A stretch of 64,000 nt of DNA from a bacterium (GTDB lineage Bacteria; Bacillota; Clostridia; Lachnospirales; Lachnospiraceae), in the NCBI GenBank assembly GCA_023663725.1, contig JAMPGX010000012.1, positions 37,575-101,574 on the forward strand, in the 5' to 3' direction. Position numbers and translations under genes: made by a program. Below, one piece after another: positions 6,583-15,111 of the stretch. The notes beneath the pieces are model-generated. The model was not told the DNA's origin. It saw nothing but the letters and a program-made list of their open reading frames with translations, and searched no databases. Each line of letters opens with the position of its first letter. Position 1 is the first letter of the stretch.

Positions 6583-8147
6583 GAGACAGCCACCTCCCTG
6601 CTTCGGCTTCTGCGATTCTTCCGGTCAAGCCGCAGAGCGATCTGAAAGCTCCCCTCTTCCACATCCTGCAAAAAAGCATACTGTCTGACATGCCTGCAGT
6701 CTCGCTCCTCCGGAAACATTCCCTCCGCCCCGCTCAGAATCCGGTATTGCCTCCCACCGCGCTTCCAGTATACATAATACTGTTCCTCCAGGACTCTTCC
6801 ACACCAGAGCAGTACCTCCTCCCCAGGAAAGCCATGGAGAATTCTGTCGGATAGGATGACACTCCCTCTCCGACAGCGCCTGGGAAGGGGAATCACCGCA
6901 ACTCCTCTGTGAATGCGGTTCTCCCTCTCCTCCGAGAGCAGTTCTCTGAGCTGCCGTTCCACCGCCTGAGGGTCTGGGAGCGTCAACGGTCCGGGAGAAG
7001 ACTGTGCAGGAGGTGGTGAGGGAAACGGTGGCTGCGGGGAACGCATATAACTCATCAGACTCCTCCATCTGACATCAAGGATACCATTCTCCTCCGCAAT
7101 CTTTCTCAGCGTCTCCTCCTCCCCGGGGCGTGTCACTCCACAGCGCACGCCGTTCTCCTTCAGCATGGTAAAAGCATACTGCCCTGGCCGTGAGCCTTCC
7201 GACAACTTGAGCCGCGCCAACGGCACCCAGTCCTCCTGTGGCTGCCACTGCGATCTCTCCCGCAGATATTTTTTCACAGCCTGCTCAAAGGCTGCGGCTG
7301 TCTCTATGCAAAACTGACATGTAGGTAGCTCCACTGCCTCGGCCTGCTCCGTGATAACCTCCAGATGGGCCAGCTCTAACAACACTGGCAGCTTCCTGTT
7401 TTCCTCTGTGCAGATGTCCCATTCCCGCTGCAGACTGCCCGAGCACATCGCCTGTTCCTCCTCCAGAGCCATAACTGGCTCCCCTGTCTGAGCAAAAACC
7501 GCGCCCTGCAGCTTGGCCATGCCCCGCCACCCGATTCGCACCTCCGCATCCTGAACGGCCCGAGCCTGAATGCACACTCTGAAGAAACTGTCTCTCGGAA
7601 CTACCCGCGGCACACGCAGCGTCAGCGTCACGCTCCCGCTGTCATACAATAACTTTTCCTCCGTGAGAGCCTCCTCCATGACCGTCATCCCTGCCTTCAA
7701 CTCCCGCAGCTGTGCCTCCTCATAGGCCCGTAGCGCATAGGTCTCGGCGATCCTCACCGGCCTGCTGATCTTCTCTTCCTCCAGCACTGCAAGCTCTGTC
7801 TCGATTATTCTCTCTGTATAGTGCATTCCCAGAATAAACTCACGGGAGGTCTGCGGACCGAGTCCCTCGATCTCTCCCACCTCCACCTGCCTGTCAACTA
7901 AAGCCTCCAGAATTCTTCCCCGAGGATCAATGGCGCTCCCATGTAACAGACGCAGATCCCCTTCCGGCGTGGTCTGCACCTGCAAGCCCTCCACTATACC
8001 CCAGCCGTGAAACTTGCGATTGATATATTCCAGCTTGCTGTTTCCGTACTCCTGATCCGTGGTAAAATCGCTCGCCCGCAGAAGCTTTCCAGAATAATAT
8101 GCGCTTCTGATATAAGAGTATTTGCTTGCGTTTTTCTCGTTGTCCAT
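6558..8147 (-). CDS. Two-domain eCIS-associated protein (N-terminal YSGKLL...DF domain)
   Basis: A 529-residue protein, the first gene of the visible operon. The N-terminus (AYYSGKLLRASDFTTDQEYG, then LEYINRKFHGWGIVEGLQV) matches a domain repeatedly seen in eCIS and phage-tail-like loci but without an assigned function. Residues about 150-360 form a Glu-rich, partly coiled region. A proline-rich linker follows (about 368-393, SPQPPFPSPPPAQSS). The last 130 residues are a separate beta-rich domain rich in Arg and Trp. ATG at 8147 is preceded by GGGGGGAGG. It may be a baseplate or surface component; this is inferred from context. Confidence 0.6.
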   Translation of the reverse strand: MDNEKNASKYSYIRSAYYSGKLLRASDFTTDQEYGNSKLEYINRKFHGWGIVEGLQVQTTPEGDLRLLHGSAIDPRGRILEALVDRQVEVGEIEGLGPQTSREFILGMHYTERIIETELAVLEEEKISRPVRIAETYALRAYEEAQLRELKAGMTVMEEALTEEKLLYDSGSVTLTLRVPRVVPRDSFFRVCIQARAVQDAEVRIGWRGMAKLQGAVFAQTGEPVMALEEEQAMCSGSLQREWDICTEENRKLPVLLELAHLEVITEQAEAVELPTCQFCIETAAAFEQAVKKYLRERSQWQPQEDWVPLARLKLSEGSRPGQYAFTMLKENGVRCGVTRPGEEETLRKIAEENGILDVRWRSLMSYMRSPQPPFPSPPPAQSSPGPLTLPDPQAVERQLRELLSEERENRIHRGVAVIPLPRRCRRGSVILSDRILHGFPGEEVLLWCGRVLEEQYYVYWKRGGRQYRILSGAEGMFPEERDCRHVRQYAFLQDVEEGSFQIALRLDRKNRRSRSREVAVSWTAVRIG

Positions 8148-8311
8148 GCTATCCTCCCCCCGTCGAATCTTGTCGATTTATATTCTACCAAACAATCATG
8201 CGATTGTTTTATATTTACTACTTATCTGTAGTAATAAATTGCAATTTTCTCTACTTTAAGTGAAAAAACAAAAAAACATGCATTTATTTCCCATTATAAA
8301 CGGAAAAAATC

Positions 8312-8340
8312 TTGCATTCGAAAACAAATCTATGTATAAT
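8312..8340 (+). promoter_or_regulatory. Sigma-A-type promoter for the DUF1266 lipoprotein gene
   Basis: TTGCAT at 8312-8317 and a perfect TATAAT at 8335-8340 are separated by 17 bp. They lie 50 bp upstream of the lipoprotein start in the AT-rich divergent region shared with the eCIS operon. No equally good promoter is seen for the eCIS genes in 8148-8310. Confidence 0.75.
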
Positions 8341-8390
8341 GGTCTGGGTCTGGATATTGCATACCTATTATCAATGAACAAGGAGTGAAG

Positions 8391-9713
8391 ATGATGATGA
8401 AAAAAAGAAGTGGATTATTATTGGCTGCGGCGATCAGTCTGATGCTGACGGCCTGCGGCGATCCTGGGGAGACGGTCGGCACATCGCCCAGGGATAGCTC
8501 TGAGGAGACCCCTATTCAGAGTGAGTCTCAGGAGCCTGAGAAGCTGCCTGCCTCTCAGAAATATGCCTCCTCAGACGGCTCTTATCAGGTAGTTCTGCTC
8601 GAAGGACTTACACAGACAGACATGCAACTCATGGCCGGAGCCACCATGATGGGTTTGGACGGCGGTTCTGAGCGGGTCGGTTTTTCCGGTGTGTCTATTG
8701 GATGCTCCAAGGCAAATGTTCCTGGAGATACAAGCGGTCTGGAAAATCTGGAGGATTATGCGGATTATATCACAGGGATGATCTTGGACGGCTCCGGTGT
8801 GACAGTGAGCTGGACGAATACGGACGCTCCCGCCGTTGACGGCGCCGAGAATTGTCTGGCCAGAGAGGGTGTAGCCAGAAGCGGAATCAGCAAGGGGCAG
8901 GCCTATGGATACTATGTGGAATCGGCAGACAGCTATTATTGTGTAGTCATCGTGGGTAATGACGATGATGTGGAGGAGGCCCGGCAAATCATTGCCCTGG
9001 AGCTTCTGAGCGGCACGGCCGGACAGGGAGGAAGCAAGGACTTTATCAACAGCATGACGGCAGTTCTGGATTCCGTCAATGGGGCCAATCTTCGGGAGAC
9101 CTATAAGATGCTGGAGGATATGGGCGCAGACGAGAGCCAGCTTGGGGCATTATCCTCCCAGGCCCAGCAAAGTCTATCCGCCAGCTGGGGCATAGAGGAT
9201 GCCGCCAGCCTGATGGAAATGGCGGATTGGCTGATGAACGAGGGCCATAACCAGGACGCTCTGAAGTTCCTCGGCGAATTTGACGGAACCAATGAGACGG
9301 ACCGCGACGCCTTCAACTCTAAACTAATGGAAGAAAATCTGGATGAGGGAACCGTTATCAGCCTGCTGGCAGCTTATGACGCATGGTCCGCCTATGGAGA
9401 AGGCGCTATCGCCGCCTGGGATTTGAGCCGGGTGGGAACCATTATGGGCTTTGGCTATGCGGCCGGTTATTGTACCTATGAGGAGGCTTTGGACAAAATG
9501 CTGGAGGCGGCCGTGAAATCGCAGGAGCTTTATGATTCCTGGACGGATTTCAATAAGAGCTATCTCTACGGTTATTCCTACTGGGCCGAGGAGTCTCTGG
9601 ATGACTCGGGAAGCAGCGCCGCAGAGCGCGCAGGGCTGGTAAGCAGCATGGAAGCCCAGTCCAACGGACCCTTCGCGATAGACTGGAATATGGAACTTAC
9701 AAAAGAGTGGTAA
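8391..9713 (+). CDS. Lipoprotein with DUF1266 domain
   Basis: A 440-residue protein with a lysine-rich signal and the lipobox LTAC at about residue 20-23, so it should be anchored to the outer face of the membrane. A Ser/Glu-rich linker follows. The C-terminal part (from about residue 215) matches DUF1266: SASWGIEDAASLMEMADWL, AAYDAWSAYGEGAIAAWDLS and GYAAGYCTYEEALDKM. DUF1266 has no known activity. The upstream GTG at 8385 overlaps the AGGAG site, so ATG 8391 is preferred. It is a single-gene unit with its own promoter and a terminator hairpin at 9729. Confidence 0.75.
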   Translation: MMMKKRSGLLLAAAISLMLTACGDPGETVGTSPRDSSEETPIQSESQEPEKLPASQKYASSDGSYQVVLLEGLTQTDMQLMAGATMMGLDGGSERVGFSGVSIGCSKANVPGDTSGLENLEDYADYITGMILDGSGVTVSWTNTDAPAVDGAENCLAREGVARSGISKGQAYGYYVESADSYYCVVIVGNDDDVEEARQIIALELLSGTAGQGGSKDFINSMTAVLDSVNGANLRETYKMLEDMGADESQLGALSSQAQQSLSASWGIEDAASLMEMADWLMNEGHNQDALKFLGEFDGTNETDRDAFNSKLMEENLDEGTVISLLAAYDAWSAYGEGAIAAWDLSRVGTIMGFGYAAGYCTYEEALDKMLEAAVKSQELYDSWTDFNKSYLYGYSYWAEESLDDSGSSAAERAGLVSSMEAQSNGPFAIDWNMELTKEW

Positions 9714-9728
9714 ACAGAGCGAAAAGTG

Positions 9729-9761
9729 AACGCCTTCAGGAAAATTTCTCCTGAAGGCGTT
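9729..9761. terminator. Bidirectional hairpin between convergent genes
   Basis: AACGCCTTCAGGA pairs perfectly with TCCTGAAGGCGTT over 13 bp with a 7-nt loop. It sits between the stop of the lipoprotein gene and the stop of the convergent glycosidase gene. The T-tracts are weak on both strands. Confidence 0.6.
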
Positions 9762-9773
9762 ATGCTTCCAGCA

Positions 9774-11294
9774 TTATTCTCTGATAATCAATACTGCGAT
9801 CCCCTCCTTACCAGGCAGATCAATTTCTACTTTTCCGCTTACTCCAGAAAGTACGCATGTCCTGGTCATTTCCCACATATCCACTATTTCTATCCTATAT
9901 TTTGAACTCTGAGGGATGTCCAGGAATGTTCTTCCAGGGCAAGTCCGAGCAAAGTAGCGGACGAAAAACTGCTCGCCGCATTTTCCTGCATACTCAGTAG
10001 TCTTAAACACCTCCTGCTGATTTTTTTCTCTCTCCCGCTTACGCCAAAGAACAAAAGGGTTATCGCTTTTGCTTTGCGCCTCCATACTTGCCCAATAATC
10101 AAAAACCTCCTCGGCCGGCTTATAGTCCGAAAGCTTCCATCTCTCTAACGCGCCTCCCGCTTCCTCAAGAATCTCTTTCAGAAAAGCGATTCGCGGAGCG
10201 CTCTCTCCTTTTAATACGCCTCCCTTTGCCCACCAAAGCACATCATCCGGTGAGAGAAATGTCTCTCCATGAGTCGCATATGCTCCCACTGCACACAGGC
10301 ACCAGAAACGATTGGCCATCTCAAAGCCGGAAATATTTCCCCAGTCCATCCATATATTTCCTTCGTACATACACTCATCATAGATAACCGGCTTCTTATA
10401 TTTTTCAAGAAATCCAGCGGCCGCCGAAACATCACTGTATTGCAGACAACAATGTGTAATGGCAGGTCTGGAAAAATCATATATTGCAAACCCCTGATGA
10501 TTGCTCAGAAGATGATGGTAACAGTCATTTTGTGCAATATACTCCTCCACGGTATACCAATCGTCGATACTCCAATCCCACAGAAAATCATACTCATTCG
10601 CCATACTCCACCAAACATTGGGGAAAGCGCTCAATCTCCTCAGAAGATATTCCAAATAGGTCAGATTTTTCTCCATGGGCATTTTGGAAAACCCCCACCG
10701 GTCATAGGGATGAAATAAAATCAAATCCACCTGAATCCCCATTTTCCCGAGCCTATCTATATATTTTTCCAGCATATCCCAAAACATAAAACACGGACGA
10801 TCCACATCCCATTCACCATCTGCCTTTTTCTCAAACGCATAACAGCAGGGCTCGTTGGCGTTGTATAAATAATCCTTGGGAAATACGCACATTCTGACCT
10901 TGTTAAAGGAGTTCTGTTCCAATGTGGCCAATGTCTGCTCAATCAATTCCTCCTTCTGATGCACCAGCGCATAAACAGTTGTTCCAAAAGGGCAGAAAAC
11001 TGTGCCGTCTTCATATTCAAAATGTGTCTCTTGCGCTTGAACCATACCATGCGATCTTGCAGGGAGAACCTCCTCCTCTCCTGAGGCATTTACAACGCCC
11101 GTTACCTTATAAATGCACTTACCTGACCAGGCAGGATAAAATCTGACCTTATATATTCCGTCTCCACAATAAAAGCCCTTTACTACATTTGTTCTTCCGT
11201 TCAATGTAAACTCGCCTGTCACATCCACATGGACCCACGATTCGCAGGGTTCCTCTCCCCGCAATGTCAACTCAAACGTTTCATATTGTCTCAT
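9774..11294 (-). CDS. Apiosidase-like glycoside hydrolase (DUF5060-DUF4038-DUF5605, GH140-like)
   Basis: A 506-residue cytoplasmic protein without signal peptide. Residues 1-85 fit DUF5060 (SWVHVDVTGEFTLNGRTNVV, VRFYPAWSGKCIYKVTG). Residues about 90-390 fit the DUF4038 TIM barrel, with FCPFGTTVYALVHQ, VRMCVFPKDY, WWSMANEYD and PVIYDECMYEGN. The last 75 residues are the DUF5605-like beta domain. The Glu residues in ANEYD and YDECMYEG are the probable acid/base and nucleophile. Family members remove apiose- or arabinose-type sugars from plant polysaccharides; the substrate here is not determinable. The ATG has GGAGG nine bases upstream. Confidence 0.75.
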   Translation of the reverse strand: MRQYETFELTLRGEEPCESWVHVDVTGEFTLNGRTNVVKGFYCGDGIYKVRFYPAWSGKCIYKVTGVVNASGEEEVLPARSHGMVQAQETHFEYEDGTVFCPFGTTVYALVHQKEELIEQTLATLEQNSFNKVRMCVFPKDYLYNANEPCCYAFEKKADGEWDVDRPCFMFWDMLEKYIDRLGKMGIQVDLILFHPYDRWGFSKMPMEKNLTYLEYLLRRLSAFPNVWWSMANEYDFLWDWSIDDWYTVEEYIAQNDCYHHLLSNHQGFAIYDFSRPAITHCCLQYSDVSAAAGFLEKYKKPVIYDECMYEGNIWMDWGNISGFEMANRFWCLCAVGAYATHGETFLSPDDVLWWAKGGVLKGESAPRIAFLKEILEEAGGALERWKLSDYKPAEEVFDYWASMEAQSKSDNPFVLWRKREREKNQQEVFKTTEYAGKCGEQFFVRYFARTCPGRTFLDIPQSSKYRIEIVDMWEMTRTCVLSGVSGKVEIDLPGKEGIAVLIIRE

Positions 11295-11470
11295 TTATAA
11301 CATCCTCCTCCAAACATATTTCACTGGTGACTGCTTCTTATATTTCTTCCAGTATACTGATAATATTCTTCATATCGCTCTATCTCGTTCGACATCTTTA
11401 AAAGAGAACATATAGCTATTTTTCCTGTTAAATTGACTAAGTTTATCGGAATCAACCGTCCCATTGTTCC

Positions 11471-11704
11471 TTATTCCAAAGCGTTTTGCACTACCGCGAT
11501 GCCATACCCTGGCAAAGTGATGCCATCCCGTACCACCTTCCCCGATACCAAATCCAATCCGCTGACCCCCGACACTGATATTGGATTCAGAGAACAATTC
11601 AGATAAAATTCATTGTATAAATATATATTATCAAGAAGCTCCCTGTAATTCAACAGCGTTTTTAGGAAACATTTTGATGTACAATCAAATAGTGATATGC
11701 ACAA
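11471..11704 (-). pseudogene. Relic of the C-terminal domain of a GH42-like beta-galactosidase
   Basis: Upstream of the glycosidase gene is a 77-codon frame whose last 55 codons (NEFYLNCSLNP, then GLDLVSGKVV and ITLPGYGIAVVQ) match the C-terminal beta-sandwich that ends bacterial GH42 beta-galactosidases. There is no catalytic domain, no ribosome binding site and no credible start. The remainder of 11295-11470 holds only the upstream region of the glycosidase gene. It is probably the end of a glycoside-use gene that was deleted; the family call is by pattern only. Confidence 0.4.
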
Positions 11705-11705
11705 A

Positions 11706-11821
11706 TCACTGCTGCTCTTCTATTTCAGGAGTTCCATTGTAAGGCATAAGATTTAGTCTGGCCTGATAGTATGCTCTCTGCTGTAACAGTTCCTGTATCT
11801 CTGATTTAGAAACTAATTTAT
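11706..11821 (-). pseudogene. Relic of an unidentified gene (C-terminal-looking fragment)
   Basis: An in-frame stretch of 37 codons without a start reads like a real helix-turn segment (ELLQQRAYYQARLNLMPYNG, then TPEIEEQQ and a TGA). An in-frame TGA lies directly upstream. The ARLNLMPY-GTPEI phrase resembles N-terminal regions of mobile-element-associated proteins in Lachnospiraceae, but I cannot name the family. Together with the neighbouring GH42 relic it marks a decayed segment between two intact genes. Confidence 0.35.
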
Positions 11822-11858
11822 TTCAAAAATTCCCAAAAATATACTTATACAAAGGCTT

Positions 11859-13868
11859 TCACTCCGGCAGACTATTTTCGACACACAACGCACCAAATCC
11901 TACCCGGTCGCCAGGCACTTCGGCCTCTCCCCGCAGCGGCTTAGCTCCTTTCCGCAGATATGCCTTCACCTTCTCCCCATACAGAAACACATCGTTTCCC
12001 CGCACGATGCCCCATTCCATCAAAAGCGCCGCAGCTCCTGATACAATCGGCGTGGCAAAAGAGGTTCCGGTAAAAGGGCTGTAGTCTCCATAGAGGTCCG
12101 GCGCCAGTATCCCCACACCCGGCGCTACCAGGTCAGGCTTCACCAATCCGGCCGATATCACCCCTATGGTGCGATTCGCATCCACATAGCCCCTGCCGGA
12201 GAAGTCCGCATAGCTGTCATAGGTACTGTCATAGGCTCCCACCGTGATGACCTTGGCCGCCGTGGAGGGAATGGTCAAAGTCACCTCCGGCGTGGGCTGA
12301 TAGAATCCGCTGCGGTCGCTGCGGGCTGCATAGCTGGGCAAATATAGATAATATTGCCCTGTGACGGCCTGCACAGGCTCTATGCGGATCGTCCAGACGC
12401 CGCTGTTGATATACTGCCTGCTGCCTGTAGGTCGCCCCCCGATACCCCCTGCCCCCGAACCCCCAACATTGCTCCCCATACCGCCGGAAATCGCACCCTC
12501 TGCGCCCTCCGGCACAATCAGTTCCAGATAGATCTCCTGGGCCACCGAGTAGGGCAGAGGCTTGCCCAGATACACCAGAATCTGCGTCTGTTCCAGCTGC
12601 AGGGTGTACTTTCCCCCCTCCACCGACTCCGGCAACGGAGCTTCCTGACCGCCGGGAGAGCGCAGATAGATCCGATAGACATCACTGTAATTCTTCCAGA
12701 GCTGAATGCTCAGAGAACGCTCATACTCCGCCACTGCCAGTTGAATCTCCGCGGTGCGGGCTGTCCCTGAGGCGCCTGCCACGGCTGACGTTCCGACCGT
12801 CCCAAGAGGGCCTGACAAGCCGGTTCTCCCCGCTGCCCCGACAGTTCCAGCCACGCCGCCAGGCCCTGCGCTCCCTCTCTCCGCAAACAGATTGCCCGCC
12901 ACATGCCCCGCGGAGTTGCCCTCGTTGCCGCTGCCCACACAGATCACGGTGCGCCCGATCTCCGAGGCGTTATCCAGAAACCGTTCCAGCAGGGAGCCTC
13001 CATCGTGGGGACCATAGGTGTTGCCAAAGCTGAGATTGATCACCAGCGGCATCTCCAGCTCCGCCGCCTTTTGCAGCGCATAAGTCACGCCCCGCATGAT
13101 CTCGGTAGTGCGGGGAAAGCCATCCTCATCAGGCAACCCCAGCTTCACCACCAACAGGGAAGCGGCTGGCGCCACTCCCCGATACTGGCCGCCAGGGATG
13201 CCGGAGAGCTGATCATACGCTGGAAAGCAGCCCGCGGCAATCCCCGCCACCGCCGTGCCATGACCGCTCACATCTACACTGGGAAGCAGCATATACCGCT
13301 CCTGCGGGCTCAGTGTCGCCAGGGCCCTGTTGATCTGCTCCGCTGAGTACTCCACTCCCTGCGCAAAGCCTGACGGCGGCTGACGGTCCGCGTTCCCCTC
13401 CTCCGGCCGCAGCGTCTGATCCCACAGATACAGAATTCGGGTTTGGCCCGCGCTGTCCTGGAATTCAGGCCGAGCCAGGTCGATACCTGAGTCCAGCACC
13501 GCTATCAGTACCCCTGCCCCAGACAAAAAAGGAGCCCGCAGCGTTACCTGTGTCATACAGGAATCCGCCGCGGGACCTATGTCCTGGTAATAATACCGCT
13601 TGGGCTTTTCCACATATTCTATCTCTTCAATGTCGCTCACAGCTTCCACCAGCTGCTCCGGCACCGTCAGGATCGCGTAGCTGCCTATCAGATACTCCAC
13701 CGATACACCCAGAGCCCCCAGACCGTCCAGGCTCCCGTGGTACTTCACGATCAGTTCCCAGCTGCGATTCTCGCTGTCAAAGCCCACATTCAGATTGTCC
13801 GTCTGCAGGCGCACCGCCTCCGGCGTCTCCAAAGCCAGATTCAATAGATTCTCCAGTTTTTGACTCAT
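11859..13868 (-). CDS. Subtilisin-like S8 peptidase with collagen-like insert
   Basis: A 669-residue subtilase related to the Csp-type cytoplasmic or spore subtilases of Clostridia. There is no signal peptide. The triad is Asp126 (VLDSGID), His203 (SGHGTAVAG) and the Ser of GTSFATP near residue 612; the oxyanion Asn lies in VGSGNEGNS (about 315). Residues 332-371 form an inserted Gly-X-Y tract of about 13 triplets, and a second Gly-rich loop (SGGMGSNVGGSGAGGIGG) follows near residue 470. ATG at 13868 has GAGAGGG just upstream; the longer frame overlaps the next gene and is rejected. Substrate unknown. Confidence 0.85.
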   Translation of the reverse strand: MSQKLENLLNLALETPEAVRLQTDNLNVGFDSENRSWELIVKYHGSLDGLGALGVSVEYLIGSYAILTVPEQLVEAVSDIEEIEYVEKPKRYYYQDIGPAADSCMTQVTLRAPFLSGAGVLIAVLDSGIDLARPEFQDSAGQTRILYLWDQTLRPEEGNADRQPPSGFAQGVEYSAEQINRALATLSPQERYMLLPSVDVSGHGTAVAGIAAGCFPAYDQLSGIPGGQYRGVAPAASLLVVKLGLPDEDGFPRTTEIMRGVTYALQKAAELEMPLVINLSFGNTYGPHDGGSLLERFLDNASEIGRTVICVGSGNEGNSAGHVAGNLFAERGSAGPGGVAGTVGAAGRTGLSGPLGTVGTSAVAGASGTARTAEIQLAVAEYERSLSIQLWKNYSDVYRIYLRSPGGQEAPLPESVEGGKYTLQLEQTQILVYLGKPLPYSVAQEIYLELIVPEGAEGAISGGMGSNVGGSGAGGIGGRPTGSRQYINSGVWTIRIEPVQAVTGQYYLYLPSYAARSDRSGFYQPTPEVTLTIPSTAAKVITVGAYDSTYDSYADFSGRGYVDANRTIGVISAGLVKPDLVAPGVGILAPDLYGDYSPFTGTSFATPIVSGAAALLMEWGIVRGNDVFLYGEKVKAYLRKGAKPLRGEAEVPGDRVGFGALCVENSLPE

Positions 13869-13945
13869 AACCCTCTCTCTGTACGGGATTACCCGACATC
13901 TGATACTGCTCCTGAAAAAATATGCAGTACCGTGAGAAAGTATAC

Positions 13946-14434
13946 CTATTTTTCCTTCGGCATAGTGCCATCCTTCACATACTTGCCCCATGCGCTTTGA
14001 TACTTAAAGGTATTGATAACCGCATCAATGGCGATGACCAGAATCCACCAGCCGCTCACAGCTCCTGTTGTGATCAGCAGAAAGATAATGTTAAATCCTC
14101 CATATATCAGACACAGTATGGACGCGACACGGCTCTTTCCCAGATGTATACCAAGTCCCAGCACAAGTATCAATATGGCATCAATAAAGGAATACGTCTG
14201 CAGAACCACCTGTAACACAACATTGAACGCCGCTATGATATAGAGCAGAACACCGCAGGCAATGATACTGCTCCTGCAGGATTTCATCGCCGGCAGCTTC
14301 AGGAACTCCTTCCTGGTCATCTGCTTTCCGCTGTACTGCTCCTGGGCACGCTCCTCGTCCGTCACCGCCTGGCCGCAGAACGGACACACCAACGCATTGT
14401 TCTCCAACTCACTTCCACACTTACTGCACTTCAT
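13946..14434 (-). CDS. Zinc-ribbon membrane protein
   Basis: A 162-residue protein beginning with a zinc ribbon (MKCSKCGSELENNALVCPFC: CxxC-x12-CxxC). A short charged linker follows, then about four hydrophobic segments (IIACGVLLYIIAAFNVVL, FIDAILILVLGLGI, VASILCLIYGGFNIIFLLIT, WWILVIAIDAVI). The pattern is common among small Firmicutes membrane proteins with unknown roles. GAGGAGGGTG precedes the ATG. It lies upstream of the subtilase in the same direction with a 77-bp gap; a functional link is not evident. Confidence 0.75.
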   Translation of the reverse strand: MKCSKCGSELENNALVCPFCGQAVTDEERAQEQYSGKQMTRKEFLKLPAMKSCRSSIIACGVLLYIIAAFNVVLQVVLQTYSFIDAILILVLGLGIHLGKSRVASILCLIYGGFNIIFLLITTGAVSGWWILVIAIDAVINTFKYQSAWGKYVKDGTMPKEK

Positions 14435-14585
14435 GTCAACACCCTCCTCATTAGGTTTTCTAAAATCGGATATATTTTATCACACCCAATGAGCAAGCGC
14501 AACCTTTACAGCAAAAACTCCGCAATTTTGCTATTCCTACTGCCCTCACGATTTCAACATCTTCATAGCGTTCCACCGCTTCCTT

Positions 14586-15110
14586 TCAACTGAAAAAGCA
14601 CACGTCCTGGGCCAGTCCCACTCGCTCCAGAGTATGATATATCTCCAGCATACGCTGGTCCGCCCGATGCCAGACGCTCTCCAGGCCCCAGGGAAGCCCG
14701 TCGATATATTCCGCCTGCTCCGGCTTCAGCGCCCCCAGCACCTCACTGTATCGCTCCGAATCTTGATATTTCAGCAGCCCAAAGCGACAGAGGAGCCGGG
14801 GCCGCGATGATTCCGAGGCACACACAGGCACCGTGACGCGGCGAAAACTCGCCTTGCCGTAACGGTCATATTCCCGCACATACGCCACCTTTTCCCCCGC
14901 CTTGGCCTGCTCCTCCAGGGCGATCACGCCTGTGTCCAGCAGATGCTTCCACACCGCCTTCTGAATTCTCTCATAGGGTGTCGGAAAGGAAAGTTTTTCC
15001 TGTATCTGTTTTACCGTATAACCCAGATCTGTCAGATGACAGATCGCGCCCCCGCTGGCCATATCGAAGACAAAATCCGACAGCGCTCTCTGAAAATAAG
15101 TCTGCTCCAT
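14586..15110 (-). CDS. Conserved protein of unknown function
   Basis: A 174-residue soluble protein. The start is the ATG at 15110 with GGGAG upstream, immediately after the stop of the aminopeptidase gene (15112), so both are probably on one transcript. The N-terminal third looks like a winged-helix or adaptor segment (DMASGGAICHLTDLGYTVKQ, IQEKLSFPTPYERIQKAVW). The C-terminal half has no recognisable domain and ends in DVCFFS. I cannot assign a family. Confidence 0.6.
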   Translation of the reverse strand: MEQTYFQRALSDFVFDMASGGAICHLTDLGYTVKQIQEKLSFPTPYERIQKAVWKHLLDTGVIALEEQAKAGEKVAYVREYDRYGKASFRRVTVPVCASESSRPRLLCRFGLLKYQDSERYSEVLGALKPEQAEYIDGLPWGLESVWHRADQRMLEIYHTLERVGLAQDVCFFS

Positions 15111-15111
15111 A

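Noticed and set aside
1-8147. Prophage tail module
   Set aside because: No capsid, portal, terminase, integrase or lysis genes are seen in 8 kb, and DUF6760, DUF4255 and DUF4280 are eCIS markers. The left side is unseen, so this is a probable and not a final rejection.
12354-13346. Plus-strand open frames opposite the subtilase gene
   Set aside because: They are shadows rich in Pro, Arg and His; the minus-strand protein has the full catalytic triad.
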